Shown here: one piece after another, positions 43,637 to 55,100 of the stretch
Layout: the number at the start of each line of letters is the position of its first letter
Numbering within the stretch: position 1 is the stretch's first letter
Notes under the pieces: generated by a model
Databases searched by the model: none
What the model was told of the DNA's origin: nothing
Seen by the model: the letters and a program-made list of their open reading frames with translations, nothing else
Made by a program: the position numbers and the translations under genes
Assembly: GCA_947650285.1 (NCBI GenBank)
Contig: CANTFL010001198.1
Coordinates: forward strand, 654,888 to 718,887
Source of the DNA: Hyaloperonospora brassicae
Taxonomy: Eukaryota > Oomycota > Peronosporomycetes > Peronosporales > Peronosporaceae
DNA length: 64,000 bases
Direction of reading: 5' to 3'

Positions 43637-43918
43637 CTCAACCTAACAACACAGCAATCGCCGAGCTAGTTGGCGCAGTTGGGCCTGTACGTCGGGTCAA
43701 TTCCCTTCGAAGTTCACCCTTTCGGGTTCAGTTGTGTCTCTTGCCTATCTGAATACCCCCAACTACTCACACTCCTTTCCAGAAGAGTGCCTGAGCTCAG
43801 CAGCATCCGTACCTTTAATACTGTGACCTCGTACCAATGAGTAGACGTCGGCAATCTCCCGCCTTTACAGGTCACTGGGCGCAGTATACGCCCGGTGACT
43901 TAGAAGATTACGGTGTCC
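43637..43918. other. Unassigned moderately GC-rich stretch
   Basis: Composition rises abruptly relative to the AT-rich block. No intact gene; it leads directly into the tandem repeat. Confidence 0.35.
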
Positions 43919-44150
43919 TTTATTAAAGACCCACCGGCTCGTCACTCGACGAGTCTTTGGACATCGCCGTCTATTGGGTCACTGGCTCGCCGTTCGCCAG
44001 TCTTAAAGCGGTACCGTCTATTGGGTAATCGACTCGCCGTGCCACGATTCTTTGGACATATCCGTCTATTAAGCCACCGGCTCGACGTGAGATGAGACTT
44101 AAAACGATGCCGTCTATTGGGTCACCGGCTCGCCGTGTGACGAGACTGAT
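43919..44150. repeat. 48-bp tandem repeat, about five units
   Basis: The motif CCGTCTATTGGGTCACCGGC and its variants begin at about 43,919, 43,967, 44,014, 44,062 and 44,110, a period of 47-48 bp. On the minus strand it encodes 16-residue units (RRAGDPIDGIVLSLIS, RRAGGLIDGYVQRIVA, RRVDYPIDGTALRLAN) in a 68-codon open frame, so it could be a fragment of a repeat protein. Confidence 0.85.
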
Positions 44151-45189
44151 CTTTCGCTGGAAGCGAGTAATGCCCACCCCGGGACTACTTAACTCCTGGC
44201 GCTTTTAATCGAGACATGTAAAGCTACGTTTCTCGAGGATCGACAACAGACATAAATCAGCGCACGCAGGGACTTACATCAAAAGTGTAAACGTGTCTTC
44301 GACTTGGTTCATTATGCTATGCATTGATAAGCTCCTGTTCTCCCTCGGATTGAAACAGGACTATAGATTAATTCTCCTACATACCCTTGTAATATTATAC
44401 TAATACGTAGTGGGATGGTCCGGCAATCATCTTGCTCTCTCGTCGAGTCTTCCCTCGTCGAGTCTTGTCTAGTCTAGTTTTCTCTCGTCGAGCCATGAAT
44501 GGTACAATTCTACGCAGTCCGGTTTCTCTCGTCGGGTCTACATATCCTATATTCAATTTAAAGTTGGTAAATGCCACGTTCAAAAATTTCCTACATTACA
44601 TCTAACCTGGTTCAATTTAGAAGTAGCGGGCCTCTACTTTAAAAACATGCAGATTTTATTCGATGATGTGCTCGTTTATCGCGACCTCAGAAAAGGGCGG
44701 AAAAGGCGTTATATCGGCCGAGATCCAAGATTCGGCGCTTTATATTATTAATCAGTGTCTCCAGCCTCGATAAACGTCAGGCCAGACGAGCGAATGTACG
44801 ACATATTCAACAAAGATTTATAAGTTTACCCAGGTTCTCACATCAAATTTATCCATTCTTCGCGTTTTCCAGTCAATAGCGTAAAGCCGTAAATATCTTT
44901 GCATGACATACTAATAAATGGGCCCCGCATGCTGCATCCGGCTATAGAATATATCAGTTGATCTTCGCGAACTAATTAAATGCGCATAGAAGGTTAAAAA
45001 GGGCATTTATGATGGGCCATTTCATACCGATTGTTGAAGCAGAGGAATAATTATCGATTTCACCTATAAGCAAATCTCGGTAATTTGACATAATTACACA
45101 TACCCAACCCCGGATGACTACACGGCAGCTGTGGGGATGCAATTGACGTAATCAGTGGTAGACAGTGGAATCCATAATATATAAAATTG
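44151..45189. other. Spacer with CTCGTCGAG repeats, no gene
   Basis: A short cluster of TCTCTCGTCGAGTCT-like units lies at 44,430-44,540. Otherwise nothing is recognisable. Confidence 0.4.
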
Positions 45190-45790
45190 TGATGGGGTGG
45201 TGATCGCTCTTTTGAGGAGTCGATCCCGACTCTCCACTGGCGCCCGGACGACCGACTAGCGGAGGTCTACTCAATTTCCGTGTTCTTGATAGCCTTCCTT
45301 ACCTTATGTACCCGTCGGTGGGGCGGATTGCACTCTTCCAGGTGGACTCGTGTCAATGGAAAACTTGACCGTGTTTGCAATGGGGTCGAGTTCGATCACT
45401 GTGTGGAAATCTTCACACCACGATCGGGGTTGGTGTGATCAAATGGAATTTGTCACGCGATCACTTGTATGTTTGTGGGGTGCTCGATATGAGTCACCCT
45501 GATCTACAACCGATCGCCTTATTCAAATCTAGACCTTGATTTGCTAGCCTTCTGACCACTTGAGCCGTCTCGCGATCTCGGGTCCTCAACCCACAAAGGG
45601 TTTTCTGCGTCAAGTTGCAGTCGGGGTGTTGTTTGAGAGATCTTGATCCCTGGCCAAACAATCCAGGGATATCTCTTGATTAAAGTTTGTAAACGTTTCC
45701 TTGACGTCGGGTGGCCAATGACCCACCCGGAGGAGAAGTCGACACGTGTATTTTGAAGCAAATTATACTCTGTTTAATGTTAACCAATCA
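45190..45790 (-). repeat. Family B LTR-like block near pol relic
   Basis: Shares blocks with 31,200-31,790 and with the inverted-repeat arms: TCCACTGGCGCCCGGACGAC (45,234), CCGTCGGTGGGGCGGATTGC, CTTCTGACCACTTGAGCCGT, AATTATACTCTGTTTAATGT. It lies downstream (minus strand) of the pol relic, where the 3' LTR belongs. Confidence 0.6.
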
Positions 45791-45899
45791 AACCCAACAA
45801 CACTATCCCTATTTCCATGTCTTGGACATCGTTTGCCACATGTCGCTATCTCTAGACGGTAGCAATCTTGTACTTGCGTGGACCACACCTGATATGCTT

Positions 45900-46260
45900 G
45901 TCTGATCGCGATCAATTACCTGATCAATGATCACAATCTCGATCGCTTCCTGATCGCGTTCACCTTGCTGATCGCGGATCACATTTTGTGCTCCACACCA
46001 ACTTGATCGCGATCACCTACCTGATCACTGATCGCGATCGCATACCTGATCACTGATCACGATCTCGATCGCTTCCTGATCGCGATCGCCTTGCCGATCG
46101 TGGATCCCATGGTCTGCTCCACACCAAATTGATCTCGATCACATACTTGATCACGATCACATACCTGATTACTGATCACATACCTGATCACTAATCACGA
46201 TCTCGATCGCTTCCTTGATCGCGATTACCTTGCTGATCGCTAGATCGACTGACCGCCAAC
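45900..46260. repeat. GATC/GATCGCGATC palindromic array
   Basis: About a dozen variants of CTGATCGCGATC, CTGATCACTGATC and TGATCGCTTCCTGATC follow one another. A smaller cluster lies at 46,650-46,740. Similar GATCC/GATCAC repeats occur in the family B arms, so it is probably LTR U3 sequence. Confidence 0.75.
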
Positions 46261-46891
46261 TTTACCTTCCGCCTCATACCTTGAACGAAGATCGCAGGTC
46301 CCACCCTACCGATCCGATATCCATTTTAGTCTGACTGTCCCATGGACGCGATCTGACCAGATGTGGGACCGGACAGCCAACCGTTAACTGGCTCGAACAT
46401 AACGGAGATGCGATCAGTTCCTCTACAGCGAATTTCCATAGTCGCTTTACCACAGCCCCCCGCGCCGTTAGTCACCTCACAGTGTCGATCTGACTGCGCA
46501 CTTATCTTTTCGCTTGGTCAGTCCCTCGTGTTAACATCAATTTCCTCTTTCGTAATTCATGGTTGATACCGTCTCCATTCTTCTTCTTCTTCTCTTTATC
46601 CATACTCAATCAGGTTTTATACAGTTCTGGTCGCTTGCGATCAAAAGTCCACAGATCTGATCACCGAGATCAGATCTACCACCATCCAGATCGCCCGCGA
46701 TCAAAGATTCATCGATCTGATCACCGTGATCAGATTCACCTATGCTGATCCCTGACGTTATTAATACTGCTAGGCCTCCATCTGCGCAATTACGTTGGTA
46801 AACCTTCGATTGCCATACTCACAACATTTACCGCCTTTCCACCTTTACATACAGCCTTCTTGTATGTGACCTCATGTCAACGACCTGACTC
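46261..46891. other. Spacer, no gene supported
   Basis: Probably the rest of the family B 3' LTR or 3' untranslated sequence, with a short pyrimidine run near 46,580. Nothing coding was recognised. Confidence 0.35.
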
Positions 46892-47433
46892 TCACTCACC
46901 CGCATTATCCATTTCGTGCGACCGCATCACTTCGAGCCAATAATTCCGCACACGATCACATTCCCATTCTCGTTTCCACGCTCCACAGTTCAACTCGGCT
47001 TCGTCCACACACGACGGATCACCATATCCTTTCCTATAGCCTTTGAACTGTCGGTGCACCCTTATATAAAGTGTCCGCCTTCCTGATCGCATGTCCGTTA
47101 ATCTCTCCACTTCGAACTTGTCTTCTGCCAGATCGCCTACCCAACTGCCTTCTAGTAATAAAGCTTCGTCAAAATCATCTCGATCCGCATCGCATTTGCC
47201 TCATTTGTTCCACGAAATCTATCCGGAAACAGTCGTACGAGTTTCAGCTTCGACACGTGAACCACTGGGAAGTCTTGGTAGGGAGTACCTGCTATTTCCA
47301 ATCTCACCGCGTGATGCCCGAACTTGTCGATCACTCGGAACGGTCCGTGCCACATATGTGCCAGGTTCCGAGCGTACCCGTCCTTCACGCGATCCAGAAA
47401 TAGCCAGACTTTCGAACCGCTGCATATGCCCAA
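46892..47433 (-). pseudogene. pol: Family B integrase tail: GPF module and chromodomain
   Basis: The segment 47,152-47,433 holds KVWLFLDRVKDGYARNLAHM followed by WHGPFRVIDKFGHHAVRLEI, the GPY/F module. The segment 46,892-47,110 has RRTLYIRVHRQFKGYRKGYG then DPSCVDEAELNCGA, which fits a degenerate oomycete chromodomain (the usual YLVxWKGY aromatic positions are altered). Two frames are needed, so it is broken. Confidence 0.7.
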
Positions 47434-47469
47434 CAGATCGCGATCCTGATTATGCTGATCAGCGCGATC

Positions 47470-48191
47470 TTAAATTGCTTCCTTCAACCGACTGTTCACC
47501 GTCGCTCTCGCCCGTTGATAATGGCGTTGTATGCCAAATAGCCATCGTCGTGGATCTCGATCCCGCGACGCGGTACTCCTTAGAGGTAAAGTGGCTTCCA
47601 ACGTTGATAGGGGGTCCCAACCGTGGATCAAATCAAATGAGGTGTCACCTCGAATCCGATCATGTGCGGTGTTGATCGTGTATGTCAATCGTTCGGCATA
47701 TTCATCCCAATCTCTCTGGTTCTCGTCCGACACATACATCTTGATCGCTCTATTTAATGTCTGTACCATCCGATCTGCTGCGCCGTTTGCTTGTGGCCTA
47801 TAAGCCTTTGTAGCTCGTTGTTTCTGGCCCACGATCCGATTAAACGCACGAAAGAACACAGACATGAATCCTGGCTCTCGATGGTGACGAATTGTTTCAC
47901 TTGCGCCAAACCTTCTGAATACAAATTCTTCGTAATTTTCCGCGATTGTTTGTGCAATCGAGATGCACTCGCCTTCGCAAACACATATCCAGAGAACAGG
48001 TCGACCCAGGTCAGCAACTCTGTGTTCCGTTTGAAAGATCGTGGCAAAAAAGGAATATGATCCATCGCTAGAATCTGAAAAGGGTACATCGCTTGTACGT
48101 TACCCGGCGAGCCACTTCGATCGTAGGGGCAGCCTTTACCTGTCCCGCAAGCCACACACTCTCCCACATACCGTTGCGCACATCGATACAA
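47470..48191 (-). pseudogene. pol: Family B integrase core, frame-broken
   Basis: 48,191-47,754 carries CVACGTGKG and the first catalytic region (AMDHIPFLPRSFKRNTELLT, WVDLFSGYVFAKA). 47,865-47,470 carries AYRPQANGAADRMVQTLNRA, where the third catalytic residue, normally Glu, reads Asp, and DWDEYAERLTYTINTA. The second catalytic Asp falls in the frame-shifted gap. Confidence 0.8.
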
Positions 48192-48335
48192 ACCTCTCCA
48201 GTGAAACTCCGCCCTGATCCTCTGGTAATTTTGACCTATACCCTAGTGACCGCCATCCAAACTGGTATGATAATGATGTAAACAATCCTGCTGCAATAGC
48301 TCCGGGATCACCAACCGGCCCGGCTCTACGCGATC

Positions 48336-49076
48336 TTAAGACTTTGTAGGTGATCTAGTACAAAAGAGCAACAACTCGTCCTGATCGACCTCATAGTCCG
48401 GCGCGATCAAGGCACATGATTTTGCATCCGCTGATGCAATCGTAGATACGTCTCCAGTCAAATAGATCTTCAAGTTAAAGATCCAACTCTCTTCATCCTG
48501 CGCTGGCTTGATCCGTTCGATTCGTATCTGTTGTACGATCTTCTCTTGAACAATTTGTGACGAATGGCGTCGTCGTGCGACAGCACGGGTAATCGCAGCT
48601 ACTCGCACCCTCTGATTCATCTTGCGGGGTAACAGCAACTCATCTAGCCGATTCAGAGTCACTAGATCTTGGCGATCTTGGTCATCCATCACTATCCCAC
48701 CTTTCTCTTTCCGCAGAACTTCACTTGCCAATCGATATGCGCTTGCGTTACAATTGCATTTCACATGTAAGAAATACTGTTTTGGCCAGGATCGGAGTTC
48801 CTCCATCGCTTTATGTCTCAGCAGTTGTATTCCTGGCGCCCTGCAATCTATCTCTCCACGTTTGCCTGATAACTGGATTAAATCTCCACATATGATCACC
48901 CGTCTTCTGGTCTGATCAGTCAACAAATCAAAACATAGAAGTAGTCCTCTATACTCTGCTTCGTTGACCGTTGGAGCAGGGACGAACTCCGACGAGGCAG
49001 TCACAACCTTCCAACCTGGTAATCTCCATACGATCGCGCTACATGCTCCACACTTTCTCTTACTCTTGCAGACCAA
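48336..49076 (-). pseudogene. pol: Family B additional RNase H domain
   Basis: A 246-codon minus-strand frame with VNEAEYRGLLLCFDLL, VIICGDLIQLSGKRGEIDC and CNASAYRLASEVL. This is the archaeal-like RNase H that oomycete gypsy elements carry besides their own RNase H. The last catalytic Asp (usual NASADRLA) is Tyr. Protein-binding KEKIVQQIRIERIKPAQDE follows. Confidence 0.75.
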
Positions 49077-49303
49077 TCAATGCTAGCCAACCAGAGATTT
49101 TCTTCCTCTTCGATTGTAGGTGGAGGCATACTGATCGTTTACCGTGGTTGTTTCTATGGCGCAATTACGATCAACATCTCATCCAATTCCTGTCAAGGAG
49201 GTATACTCGCTAGCAGAGTACCCAATATCTCATCTTCACCCTTCTCACATCGACGGATCTCCAGTGTCCAGTTGATAACCATGCAGCCCATCGTCCTAGT
49301 CTC

Positions 49304-49561
49304 CTATTGAGACAGGAAGATTAAAAGGAACCAGGCTAAGGTTGAATAACGCGTCCGCACGGTGATCTCACGAGACACCAGCATGGTATGGCTTATATCT
49401 AGCATCCTTAGCAATGCTAGTACCTCCTTCTCCACCATGCCATAGTTAACTTCGTTGGGATTCAGTGTAAGGCTTGCAAAAGTGACCGGACAGTACACAT
49501 CCTCATCTTTCTGCAGCAATGCAGCCGACACAGCCCACTTGCTGGCGTACACCACAATCAC
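49304..49561 (-). pseudogene. pol: Family B RNase H (element's own)
   Basis: YASKWAVSAALLQKDED, then YCPVTFASLTLNPNEVNYG and VEKEVLALLRMLD are the start of a gypsy RNase H; the first catalytic Asp position reads Tyr-Ala-Ser. Ends at a stop 85 codons in. Confidence 0.75.
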
Positions 49562-49617
49562 TGGCGGTCGATCCGGGCGAAAGTGTTTTTAAAATGGTTT
49601 AGTCGCTATCTTCTGTT

Positions 49618-50521
49618 TCAAAAAAGTGAACGCAATCGTTGATTTCTTCCAGCGACTCCTGCCTTACGGATCCTGATCGCCCCCAGCGATTGGGTGTGAT
49701 TCCTGATAGCCCCAGCAATCAAGTGTGATTCCTGATCGCCCCTAGCGATTGGTTGCAATTTCTGATCGACCCCAACGATTGGGTACGATTCTTGATCGTC
49801 CTCAGCAATTGGGTGTGATTCCTGATCGCCCCCAGCAATTGGATGCAATTCCTGATCGTCCCTAGGGATTGGGTGCAATTTCTGATCGCCCACAGCAATT
49901 GGATGCAATTCCTGATCATCACCAGGGATTCGGTGCAAATTCTGATCGCTTGTATGGGTGATATGACACAACCAAGTTCTCTCAGCAACCCCCACTGTCA
50001 TTTGGTCGTCATACGCTCGACGGATCTCAAAGAAACCGGCTTCTCTTAATTCGTACAGTACTGAGGCGTACACTGAAAAGTCTTCGCTAAATCGACTGTA
50101 ATAGTTAAAGCTCCCCAGAAACGATTGCATCGACCGTAAGGAGCGAGGAAATGGTATGTTTACCAATGATCCTAGATCCTTTGAATTCGCTTCTAATCCA
50201 GCCAAAGACACTCGATGACCCAGGTAGTTTACCTTGCGTCGGTCTCAGAAGCCCTTAGCCAGACGGATCGATAATTTCCATTGATTACACACGTTCAACA
50301 ATCGTTCCACTTTGCGGTAGAGAGATTCCCACGACGAGGCCGGTATCAGTATATCGTCGATGTATGACCTTCGACCAAGGACCGACGTCTTCATGTCAAA
50401 ATTTGGTTTCCCGTCGGTAAACACGTCGATAAGATCTGGTGCTCCCGAAGTGGTTGTAGTTGGACGTGACCAAATCTTTCAATATCCACATAACGCATTG
50501 TCGATCAGTCGTTGGTAAATC
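49618..50521 (-). pseudogene. pol: Family B reverse transcriptase, truncated by element 2
   Basis: The catalytic YIDDIL lies at 50,347-50,364, followed by SWESLYRKVERLLNVCNQWK and, in 50,211-50,030, VSLAGLEANSKDLGSL and MQSFLGSFNYYSRFSEDF (thumb). The upstream (fingers) half is missing because element 2 inserted at 50,521. A 10-residue repeat array then interrupts the link to RNase H. Confidence 0.85.
49665..49960 (-). repeat. 30-bp minisatellite encoding DQELHPIAGG-like units
   Basis: About nine to ten 30-bp units (CCTGATCGCCCCTAGCGATT and variants plus GGGTGCAATT). On the minus strand they are in frame with RT and give ten-residue units: DQNLHRIPGD, DQELHPIAVG, DQKLHPIPRD, DQELHPIAGG, DQESHPIAED, and more. 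They lie between RT thumb and RNase H. Confidence 0.9.
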
Positions 50522-50911
50522 TGTAACGGGGCAGCCCGTTACATGAAATTGTCACTTTAAGGAAAGTGACAACAAAGAATATAAAGATGGATATTCTTTG
50601 AACAATATCACCAAAGTGGTGATATTGAAGGGTCGACCAAAGGGTCTGTTCATTGGTTGATATCGTGATGATATCAACCCACCAATCGCCGCAAGACGCG
50701 CGCAATGAGTGGTGACGAGACGTCACCATACATGCAGTTATATTAGTATAATTGAATTAAGTCAAACGAAGAGACAGTAGTTTAAAGACTTAATTTATTA
50801 ATATAACAGTTCTACTTTTACCCTACCTACGCTTCCTCGCTTGCCACGTGTACGTCTGTCGGGGCACCCAAAACCCTTGCGTTAAGTTACGCAAGGGTGT
50901 GCCCCGTTACA
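50522..50911 (+). repeat. 5' LTR of element 2
   Basis: 390 bp, TGTAACGGGG...GCCCCGTTACA; differs from the LTRs of element 1 by some scattered substitutions and two single-base insertions. PBS TGGTAGCA follows at 50,914. Confidence 0.95.
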
Positions 50912-50955
50912 CCTGGTAGCACTTTGTAGTCCTTCCAAGGACCACATCATCCAAC

Positions 50956-52110
50956 ATGAACATGTTGGATGAAGAAGACACCTTTCACGCCACGCGTGAA
51001 GGGTTTACCCATTTGAGTGACATCGAATGGGGTGCGGTAGAACGAATGAGTTCTACCGTAGGCGAACTCGTCGTCAGCACCATGTTGGAGTCTCTAGACA
51101 TAGACCAACAACATGCCGCTATCGCCAAGTTCATTCAGAATGAACTTGCTCTCGAGAGGGAGAGAGTAGCCTTGCTTCACCAGCAAGGCTCTCAACAGGC
51201 CGAGCAGTTGAGATAACTCGGTGCTCAACAGACGGAGCTGTTGAGACAGCAGCAATTCCATGCTGCTGTGGGCGGGACGGCACATGCGCGTCGTCCCGAG
51301 GTCATGAAGGTTGACATGTCAAAGTACAGAGGAGTCCCGGAAGACTCCCTGTTACTATGGTTTGTCGAACTCGACAGAGCCCTAAGGGCTCGTCTCGTCG
51401 AAGATGAGCAAATGCAACTCACATTTGCTCAAACCCACTTGGCAGGTCGTGCCAAAACTTGGTCTCTGGGGCTTGAGAGTAGCGACCCACATGTGTTTAG
51501 GTCGCTAGATGACTTCAAGTTTCGGCTCAGACAAACGTTTGAGCCGCCACGGGCTGAGTTCAGGGCTCGTTCAGAGCTCCTGAAACTCAAGCAGGGTAAG
51601 CGTGATGTGCACGCTTACGCTCAACATATACAACTCCTTGCGAGTAGTATAACTGCCAACCCAGTACATGAACACATGTTGATTACGGTGTTCATGCAAG
51701 GGGTCGTGGAAGAGCCCGTCAGGAGCCACCTGTTCCGCCTTGAGCTGAATACGCTTGGAGAATCAATATCAGCCGCGGAACCGGAAGACTTTAGCATGAG
51801 ACAGGCTCATGCTAGCTCAAACTCTTACCGTCCACCGAGACGACAAGAGATCGGAGGTCCAGAACCAATGGACCTCCGCTATGTTGAGAGCGAGAGACAT
51901 CGCTCTTCAAACAACAAGCGATCGCAGAGGTGAAATCGTTGTCAGAAGTTAGGGCACTACGCATACGAGTGTAGTGCTCCACGCCCAGTACCAAACAGTA
52001 CTGAGCGAAATGGACGACCATTCGCCAAGAAGGGCAATGGGCGTGGGTCCAGCGCTGTTGCGAAGCCGCAACAGCGAGACGGACCATCAAAAAATGGTCG
52101 GGGTCAGTAG
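50956..52110 (+). pseudogene. gag: Gag of element 2 with two nonsense codons
   Basis: Colinear with the intact gag of element 1 (385 codons, no indel) but with TAA at 51,214-51,216 (AGA in element 1) and TGA at 51,931-51,933, which replaces the first Cys of the zinc knuckle. The first nonsense codon is shared with element 3. The frameshift heptamer is preserved at 52,089-52,095 with its stem. Confidence 0.9.
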
Positions 52111-55100
52111 GGGCGGAGCGCCCTACTGATCCAGCAACCTCAAGAGAATTTGCAAATCTCTTGACGAAAGTTGCTCCAGATACACAATCATTGTGTGTCT
52201 CTGCACCTGGTGATAACATTTCAATCTTCACGCTTGAAGTTGGAAGCGACAAAATATTTGTCGCTTCGTGCCCTAGTAGACTGTGGGGCGTCGAACAACT
52301 TTGTTCGACGCCAGTCACTAGAGGGTCGTAGGCTCAAGTTCGTTGAGCGCGACATTCCCCCTCACAAGGATGACGGTGCGCCTTGCAACAGGCGCATCGA
52401 TAACCGTTGAGAAACGTGTAGTAGGAATCCACTACACGTTGGAGGGCGAACAGTACGATGATGACTTCATCGTACTAGATCTGGATGACAAATTTGATGT
52501 CATCCTGGGATTACCTTGGCTCAGAAAGTCCGAGCCAAGGGTGAGCTGGCAGCATCGATCCGTGAAGATGCCTTCCGCTTGTTCATTAGGTGGCCATCTG
52601 ATGAACATCTTGGGGCGTCCACAAGCGTGTGGATGTTCTGCGAGTGAGTGCGATAGCCTCACTTGCGGTACGGTCGTTAGCACGACTGCACAAGATCACA
52701 GTGTAGTTGATCACTACACTGTGGAGCAAGCTCCCGGCGGCTGTACAGAAGTACAGGCTGCGCCGAAGGTCCACCACTCGAATAAGTCGAGTGGACCGGG
52801 ACGTGGATGCATGCCTAGCGGGCAGCATCTTAGACAGAAGAAACCTGTTGCCCCCAAAGGGCAACATGGAAATCCTAGGTCGACTGGAGAGTCGACCGTA
52901 GAGGATCGGTTCCTGACTGTGGTTGCACAGCCACAGTCGGAAGACGTCGAGGGAATAAGTCCCCACGTACTTGAGGAAGGAATTCCTCAAGAGTCGCTTG
53001 CTGAGGGATTAGGCCCTCAGCAACCTGTGGAAGCAAGTTCCCAGGAAGAAACCGAGACGTTGAACGTCTTGGTTGATGACGGATCAAGCGTAGGCGCTTA
53101 TACGCTTGATCTGGTTGTGCCTCCGAAGTTGACTTCGGAGATAACTCAGTTGCCAACGCTAGAACCGAAACGGTTCTTGCGTGATCTGCGTAGTGGCAAA
53201 GTCAAGCAGATCTGCATACTCGTCACAGAGGACGAGTATGTGACCGACATTCGGTCGGCAACAGTATTTGCTGAGAACGAACGGGTTCTCAGCAGCTCAT
53301 CGATGGACGAAAGTGTCCTCGATGAGAAGACTCGGATTGAGCGATACGCGTCCCAATCCTGGGAGTCACTTCAGGCAAATCCTTTGTATAAGGATTTGAT
53401 CGAATTCAGGGATGTGTTCCCTGAATCCGTACCTTGCGAGTTGCCTAAGGACAAAGGCACTCGACACGAGATCGAGCTCAAACCGGGCTCGAAATACTGT
53501 GTCATGAAGCAGTGGCCACTGCCTCGTGAACAAGTGATAGCGATCGACAAGTTCTTTGCTGATTGCTTTGCAGCGGGCCATGTGAGGTAATCAACTTCCT
53601 CCCACGTCTCTCCGACCTTCTGTGTGAGAAAGGCCACAGGAGGATGGCGGATAGTGCACGCATTCAACAAATTGAATGCTGCAACGGTACCGGCTCAGAC
53701 GCCGATACCGAGGAAGGACGTCATCATAGATGGTATGTCAAAGAGTACAATCTTTTCGTCCATGGATCTGATGGATGGATTCTATCAGATCCTGATGCGT
53801 GAACGGGACATCCCGTTCACGGCAGTGAGTACCCCCAGCGGGATGCTGTGGGAGTGGATAGTTATGCCACAGGGGCTGAGCAATGCCCCTGCAACATTCA
53901 ACAGATGTGTCACAAATCTGTTGAGACCGGTGCGGGATTTCGCACCGAGTGACTTCGACGATGTGTTCGTCTATAGCCGGGCTATGGACGGAAAGACGGA
54001 AGTTGAAGTTCACAGAACTCACGTTCTTCGGGTTCTTCAACTTATGCGCAAGCATAAGTTGTACGCCAATCTCAAGAAGTGTATATTCGCGGCTAGCGAA
54101 GTATCACTTGTTGGGTGTATCGTGATTAAACACGGCGTACGCCCTGATCCCGAAAAGATCAAGGCGATCACCTACTGGCCAGTGCCAGTCGATGTCAAGG
54201 GACTAAGGAAGTTCCTTGGTCTAGCGGCAAACTTGCACAAGTACTCGCGAAACTACGCCGAGATGATTGATCATCTTTCTTGTTTACTCAAGAAAACTGT
54301 GAAGTGGTCACGGAACGCTGAGTGCCAGCGTACCTTTGAGGGTATCAAGCAAAGCTTGATGCAATCGCCGATCTTGGCGATTGCAGATCAGGACAGACCA
54401 TTTCATGTGGTCTGTGACGCCAGCGATTTTGCAATCGGCTGTGCGTTAATGCAGTTCGATGCAGATGGCGCGGAGCGCGTCATCTGTTATCAGTCGCGTC
54501 AGCTGCAAGCAGCTGAGCGTAATTAACCAGTGCATGACAAGGAACTCCTTGCCATGAAGTACGCACTGGCTAAGTTTCGCGTCTATCGCTTGGGAGATAG
54601 ACCGTTTGTTGTCTATACGGACCATGCGTCATTACGCACGGCCGTAAACAGTCCACACCTCTCGCAACGAATGGCGAGGTGGATTTCTTTCTTCGCGGAG
54701 TATAACTTCTCCGTGGAGTATAAACCAGGACGACTCAATGTCGTCGCTGATGCACTTTCGCGCCGGCCCGATTTCGAGCCGGACGCACAAATCAACAGTG
54801 AGGATAAGCCCACTGTTGCGACGCTGTCAGTCAGTGTCTCGCGGTCAACATTACTTGAAGACGTACGAAAGGCATACGCGGAAGATAAAGATCTTCTGCG
54901 ATTAATGGATCATCAGGTGAATCCATCCAGTAAATTCATGAGGGATTTACCAGCTTTGTACCGATCCTCATCGGATTGGTACAGTACACGCAACGGATTG
55001 CTGTACTATACAGCTGTTGCCGACGACACGCCTCGTTTCGTCGTACCCGCTCATCATGATTTGCGTTTACGCATCATGTATGAGTGTCACGATGCCCCAA

